NCBI GenBank assembly: GCA_029721515.1
Contig: CM056556.1
Location: forward strand, 2,542,501 to 2,606,500
DNA length: 64,000 bases
Origin: Synanceia verrucosa
Taxonomy: Eukaryota; Chordata; Actinopteri; Perciformes; Synanceiidae
Reading direction: 5' to 3'
The notes beneath the pieces were generated by a model that saw only the letters and a program-made list of their open reading frames with translations, ran no database searches and was not told the DNA's origin. Shown piece by piece: positions 60,222 through 64,000 of the stretch. Within the stretch, counting starts at the first letter, position 1; each line of letters starts with the position of its first letter. Made by a program: the position numbers and the translations under genes.

Positions 60222-62274
60222 CATGTTATTTGAAGCACCTTTTGGACCCGCAAGGTCGCTTTACATATATGAAAATAAAAAATATCTAAATATAATTAAA
60301 CCTGCATATTTACTTGATTTCTATATTATTTTACTTATTAATTTATCTATTATAATTGCAGATTTAGTCCTCTATACACAGTTAGCTAGTAAATAAAATA
60401 CATATTATTTATCTATTTTTATTTCTTAAATTTATAATAATAATAACAATAATAATGATGCATTTTATTTGAAGCACCTCTCGGACCCTCAAGGTTACTT
60501 TACAGATATATTAAAATAAATCAAAATAAATAAATATCAGTTAACCTGCATATTTATTTCTATATTATTCCATTTATTGGGTAATTTATCTATTTTAATG
60601 GCAGATTTAGTCACAGCTGGCTAGTGTGAACAAATTCTCACGTGCAGCCTGTGAACCTTTCAGGTTGCAGCACAGCTGGTCATCAGCTGATGGTTAAAGA
60701 TGCGACCCTGCTACCAGAAGGTCACAGGTTCAGTTCCCACAAACAAGTACAGACCCACTAACCTTCTGGGTTTTGGTTATCCAGCGTCCAAGGCTCATCA
60801 GCATCAAAGTGCGTATCCCCACCGATCCCCGGTCCGGGGTAGTAGGCGTGAGCCAGCGACCCTCCCTCACCATCAAACAATGACATGTCACCGTGGAAAC
60901 CAGAGGCAAACAACAACAGGATGTCTGCTAGGTCTGCCTGGCTGCCGTTGATGCTGATTTCAGCAGGTAACTCCTTGAAGGTGAGCGGCGTGACCCGACT
61001 CCACGTGTCGAAGGCCCTGCGGATGGCATCGTACGTCCGTCCCTCGCCCAGCGAGGACGGGATGTGCTGGTTCATTATGCTGGAGGCAGAAAAAAAAGAA
61101 GCATATCAGAGTTCAACACTCTGCGTCACAGCTGTCTCATTTGGACTTTTCAAAGTTATAAACCTGTAAGTGATGTGGTCTTTAGCCCACTGCTGTCCAG
61201 TCAGAGCGTAGCGCTTCTTCCTCGCACCATCATCCGTCTCCTCTGCTTTTCTGTCCGGGAGGCCACAGCGAGGCCGACGCATGGCGCTAAACACACACAT
61301 GGTAAAGATGTCCGTTTATGTGCATGTATGGTTCAGGAACTGCAGGCATGATACCGCTACAAACCGTTAGCTGCAAATAAAAGGGGCTGCAGAATTTAAC
61401 TCTTTGAGTGCCAAAGACGTATATACACATCTTTTGTTTTTCAGCAGCAGGCACTAGAGAGTGCTCACACAGCCTGTGAGTAATGTTGGGGCTTCTGGGA
61501 GATGTAGTCAGAGCATAAAGAGACGGTATACACCACAGAGATCAAAACAGGAAGTGGAGACGATCGAGATTAGAGAGCAAAACAAACAGAATCTGGACAA
61601 AAAGTGGTGATTTTGGTGAAAGTGTCCTCTACTCTACCTCTGATAAAACAAGAATGGAACAAGGTAAAAACAAACATTTTTTTCATGATGAAATAGAGAG
61701 TCTCTTCTTTCATTTGAGCTATTCAGTGTTTTCAAAGACATAGTACAAAATATTCTGTGGGTTTAGAAATATAACTCAAAATGGGTAAAAACGCTGGAAC
61801 AAGACACTTTCTGTTTTATAAAAGGGCTGACACTCAATGAGTTGAAAACCTTCAAATGCAGCTTGTACAGGCAGAATAATTACAATTTTCTCAGTCTTGA
61901 TACAGTTTTCTATAGTTTTTAACACCTGAATTTCAAAACCACCGAACACTGTCAGTGTAACGGTGGTATCAAGACCAAGATGGCAGCCCCCATATCCGGG
62001 ATATTTGAGATTCACTTTTGTAGATTAATGAACTTCACCACAGAACAATGCACATGGGCGTTAATCAGTGTTGCACTTCTTTGAGACCAACATCCTGCAG
62101 AATAAAACAACACTACTGATCTTACAAAACTGTAGCAGGGTCCATCTTGCCGGTCACCTCCAGGCCGTAGAAGCGCTGCATGTCGCTGATGGCTTTGGAC
62201 AGAATCTGAGCCGACTGCATGGTGGACATCTGACCGCTGGCCTGAGACAGGTAGCCGAACTTACGAAGCCATGC
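52409..62274 (-). CDS. mmp15: Membrane-type matrix metalloproteinase 15 (MT2-MMP), lacking only the signal-peptide exon
   Basis: Zinc endopeptidase at the cell surface that degrades matrix and activates pro-MMP2. Nine exons join in frame to 662 residues: 62274-62126, 61286-61164, 61079-60763, 59852-59691, 57708-57329, 56773-56635, 55260-55110, 54299-54184, 52860-52409. Propeptide (AWLRKFGYLS..., cysteine switch RRPRCGLPD near residue 53); furin site ARKKRYAL near 71; catalytic domain with SGFHGD, DGEGG, GGDTHFDADEPW, HELGHALGLEH (206-216) and Met-turn SAIMAPFYQW. A Pro-rich hinge of about 105 residues follows, then a four-bladed hemopexin domain between DICDGDFD and DFMGC. Near the end come an acidic stalk with a Glu run, one membrane helix (VMTLIMVIVPLVLILFILIL) and a short cytoplasmic tail ending CKRSLQDWV. 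The tail and the DADEPW segment favour MT2 over MT1 or MT5. Linkage to cngb1 agrees. Confidence 0.93.
54480..54992 (+). mobile_element. Tc1/mariner-like MITE, family C, copy 3
   Basis: The stretch AGACCCAAATTTGAGCCAGA, ACACTGGAATTC is the reverse complement of blocks near 38155 and 22400. The right end GGTGGATTAACCATTACAGA, GTTAAGCACTGTATA matches 19130-19275. In an mmp15 intron. Confidence 0.55.
57470..57708 (-). repeat. Pro-rich coding repeat in the mmp15 hinge
   Basis: The hinge exon contains the direct repeat EDSPTSPSP (twice, about 30 bp apart), coded by GACTCCCCCACCTCCCCWTC. It then runs through PEPGPSP, QPEPEPVTP and PPPAPPPPPRPPKRP. The repeat suggests length variation of the hinge between alleles or species. 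The frame stays open through the whole exon. Confidence 0.75.
58319..58644 (+). mobile_element. TTAA-flanked MITE, family A, copy 3
   Basis: It begins TTAAATTTTTGAGTGATATT and ends GGCACTCAAAGAGTTAA. The inner core is shorter than in other copies (the CAGGAAGTGGAGACGATCG block is missing) but keeps GATGAAATAGAGAGTCTCTT. In an mmp15 intron. Confidence 0.75.
60180..60600. repeat. Duplicated segment around (ATA)n microsatellites
   Basis: AATACATATTATTTATCTAT, TTTTATTTCTTAAATT, (AATA)n and a TTTGAAGCACCTYTYGGACC, CKCAAGGT block occurs at about 60160-60260 and again at about 60397-60500, each followed by CCTGCATATTTA. It is a ~237-bp direct duplication in an mmp15 intron. Confidence 0.8.
60640..60765 (+). 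mobile_element. tRNA-like SINE fragment
   Basis: GATGGTTAAAGATGCGACCC, TGCTACCAGAAGGTCACAGG, TTCAGTTCCCAC has the A- and B-box layout of a tRNA-derived SINE head (B box GGTTCAGTTCC). It abuts the donor of the mmp15 exon ending at 60763. Confidence 0.55.
61396..61845 (+). mobile_element. TTAA-flanked MITE, family A, copy 4
   Basis: Best preserved copy, about 450 bp. The left end is TTAACTCTTTGAGTGCCAAA. The right end GACACTCAATGAGTTGA is slightly decayed. It is near-identical in its middle to 36513-37009. No open frame for a transposase. In an mmp15 intron. Confidence 0.8.
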
Positions 62275-64000
62275 CTGCGAGGAGGATTTAGGATTTAGGA
62301 GGATCTACCAGAAATACAGACTCTAATACGGCAGCACAGAACGGACAAACCAAACAGTGGACTTTCTATAGTCATCAGGAAGCCATGTGACAGAATGAAG
62401 TTAGAGAGTGACATGTTGAAAAAAAGACCTTTTACAACATACCTAAAGATATTATAAAAAGTCAAGACATAGTTGTTGAAAAAAGTGATTAAAAGTTAAT
62501 CACATACAGGTTTGTTAACTGAATTCAGAAAAAAAGCAAGTCCAAACATGTCGTTTTCATCTTTTTTGTTACCGAAAGGCCACCAAATTTCTCTGATAAA
62601 TTTGGGAAAGGAGAAGTGAGCGAAGTGGTGCTAAGTTTACGACTAGATGTGACTAAAATTGCTTTCCAAAAATGTCTGAGGAAATGTACAATGAAAGTAC
62701 TGTATTTAATTCAAGTAGTATATAGAATCACACAGGGTTCTGGCACCATTTTAAAAGTCAAATTTAATACTTTTTAAGACTGTCCGCAACAAATAGAATT
62801 TAAGACCCAAACATGTCATAACAATTTCTTTGGCAGAAAATAATCAGTTTATTGTCGGGTCAATACCCTCCGTACCTGAGGCCAATATCTATTTTTATCA
62901 GGAAAAAAAAACACTCACAACAACAATATAAATTTAAGGCATAACACTTAACTTTTTTCTTCAATTTTAATTTCACAACTTTCAAGAACAAAGAACTGAA
63001 CTTTGTGAACAAAATAACGTGCAAAATTTCAGTAAATCTCTGAAACGTGTGTTTTCCTACTGGCATTAAACGCACCATCTGAAAATTTAATACCTACAGT
63101 AAATTTATGGTAAATTTAAGACAATTTAAGGCCTTAATTACCTGGATTTTAACTTAAAACATTTTAAGACTTTTTAAGGAATGGCGGGAACCCTCTACCA
63201 GAGTAAAACCTGTTCTGCATGTATATTTATTTCAGAATATCTTGATATGTTATGAGGTTAATCTAATGTGGAGGCTGAGAGTTCATTGAGTGCAAACCTG
63301 ACAAAGAAGTGTCAGTTTGTGACGGTCAGCCATGTTTTTTGTTTTCGTTGGAGAATGTTGTCACATGAAACGTGACGTGAAGATTTTAAATCCTCCTCAG
63401 TGGTCCTTTAACGTGCATTTGTTTCCGTATCACAGCTGCAGCTGTTGTGAGCTAACATGCTGTCTAATGAGCGGAGAGAGCATCTGAGGAGTTAAAGGAA
63501 AACAGAAAGCAGAGATAGAAAACAGATGGCTTCCATTAACGTTCCTGCTCTCTCATTCCTTCTCCTCACTGACAGCCAAGATGAGCAGAGGAGGCACTCT
63601 TTCCACCGTAATAAAGATAAACTCTGAGTTTGTCCTCTTTCATTTCATGTTTGCTGACGGTGGATTTGGAGCCACGTAGACAAACAAACAGGAGGCTCAA
63701 CAGCAGCACTGCAGGACGCCTCACACAGCTGCATCATGGGAATTCCATGTATGAACACGATGAACACAAGCCAGAGGCCAAACAAAAACACACGCAATGC
63801 TCAAACCCACCATGCGTGCACATTTCTGCATGGCATGACAAGTCTCATCAAAGTACAGTTAGAGAGGACTGCTTCATAAGCCTCTGAGGGACAAAACTAG
63901 AGCTCAATAAACACCTAAAATGTCCTTATAGAGGCTTCACATTTACTTAGAGTGTGCTTATTGATTGCTTATATTCTGTGAACTTTGTTAAATTTAACAA
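62275..64000 (-). other. Probable mmp15 intron 1
   Basis: Apart from the MITE at 62733-63194 nothing was recognised. No signal-peptide exon with an in-frame donor was found on the minus strand, so the first coding exon of mmp15 should lie beyond the right edge. Confidence 0.5.
62733..63194 (+). mobile_element. CAGGGTTCTGGCACC MITE, family B, copy 4
   Basis: Complete-looking copy: left end CAGGGTTCTGGCACC, right end GGCGGGAACCCTC, and the shared internal blocks. It lies upstream of the first visible mmp15 exon, presumably in intron 1. Confidence 0.75.

Noticed and set aside
1..64000. tRNA genes
   Set aside because: The B-box-like sites at 21500, 47765 and 60725 lack a full cloverleaf and are followed by SINE-type tails, so they are SINE heads.

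Overview
The window is vertebrate nuclear DNA, almost certainly from a teleost fish. Every gene is split into many small exons with GT/AG introns. The intergenic and intronic DNA is AT-rich and full of short DNA-transposon relics, tRNA-like SINE pieces and microsatellites of the kind seen in bony fish. The proteins are clear vertebrate orthologues. No bacterial, phage, CRISPR or viral gene was recognised.

Layout. (1) 1-3242, plus strand: the last six coding exons of elmo3, an engulfment and cell-motility adaptor; the gene begins outside the window. (2) 3243-7393: elmo3/fbxl9 tail-to-tail intergenic DNA with a striking ~0.87 kb minisatellite. (3) 14024-7394, minus strand: a complete 11-exon F-box/leucine-rich-repeat gene, fbxl9 (LRRC29), 649 codons. 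(4) 44101-16548, minus strand: a complete cngb1, the rod/olfactory cyclic-nucleotide-gated channel beta subunit. It has an N-terminal GARP region with five W...PQP-type repeats, a Pro/Glu-rich linker, six membrane segments with pore, C-linker, cyclic-nucleotide-binding domain and C-terminal tail. My 34-exon model stays in frame throughout (1316 codons). (5) 44102-52408: intergenic DNA plus the probable mmp15 3' UTR, containing a candidate photoreceptor promoter and a 1.5 kb DNA transposon. (6) 62274-52409, minus strand: nine exons of mmp15 (MT2-MMP); only the signal-peptide exon is missing and should lie beyond position 64000.

The genes do not form one pathway. elmo3 next to fbxl9, and cngb1 near mmp15, each match human chromosome 16 neighbourhoods, but the two pairs are separated in human and joined here.

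The most interesting material is inside cngb1. A strong acceptor at 38485 opens an exon that adds only eight residues before a stop, which would give a soluble GARP2-like protein of about 252 residues. A second exon (30045-29340) either stops early or carries a one-base frameshift in a CCCC run. A cluster of X-box (RFX) like sites near 33.7 kb could be an internal promoter for a GARP-less ciliary isoform. Exon boundaries were chosen by hand from splice signals, reading-frame continuity and family similarity; no search or alignment program was run.
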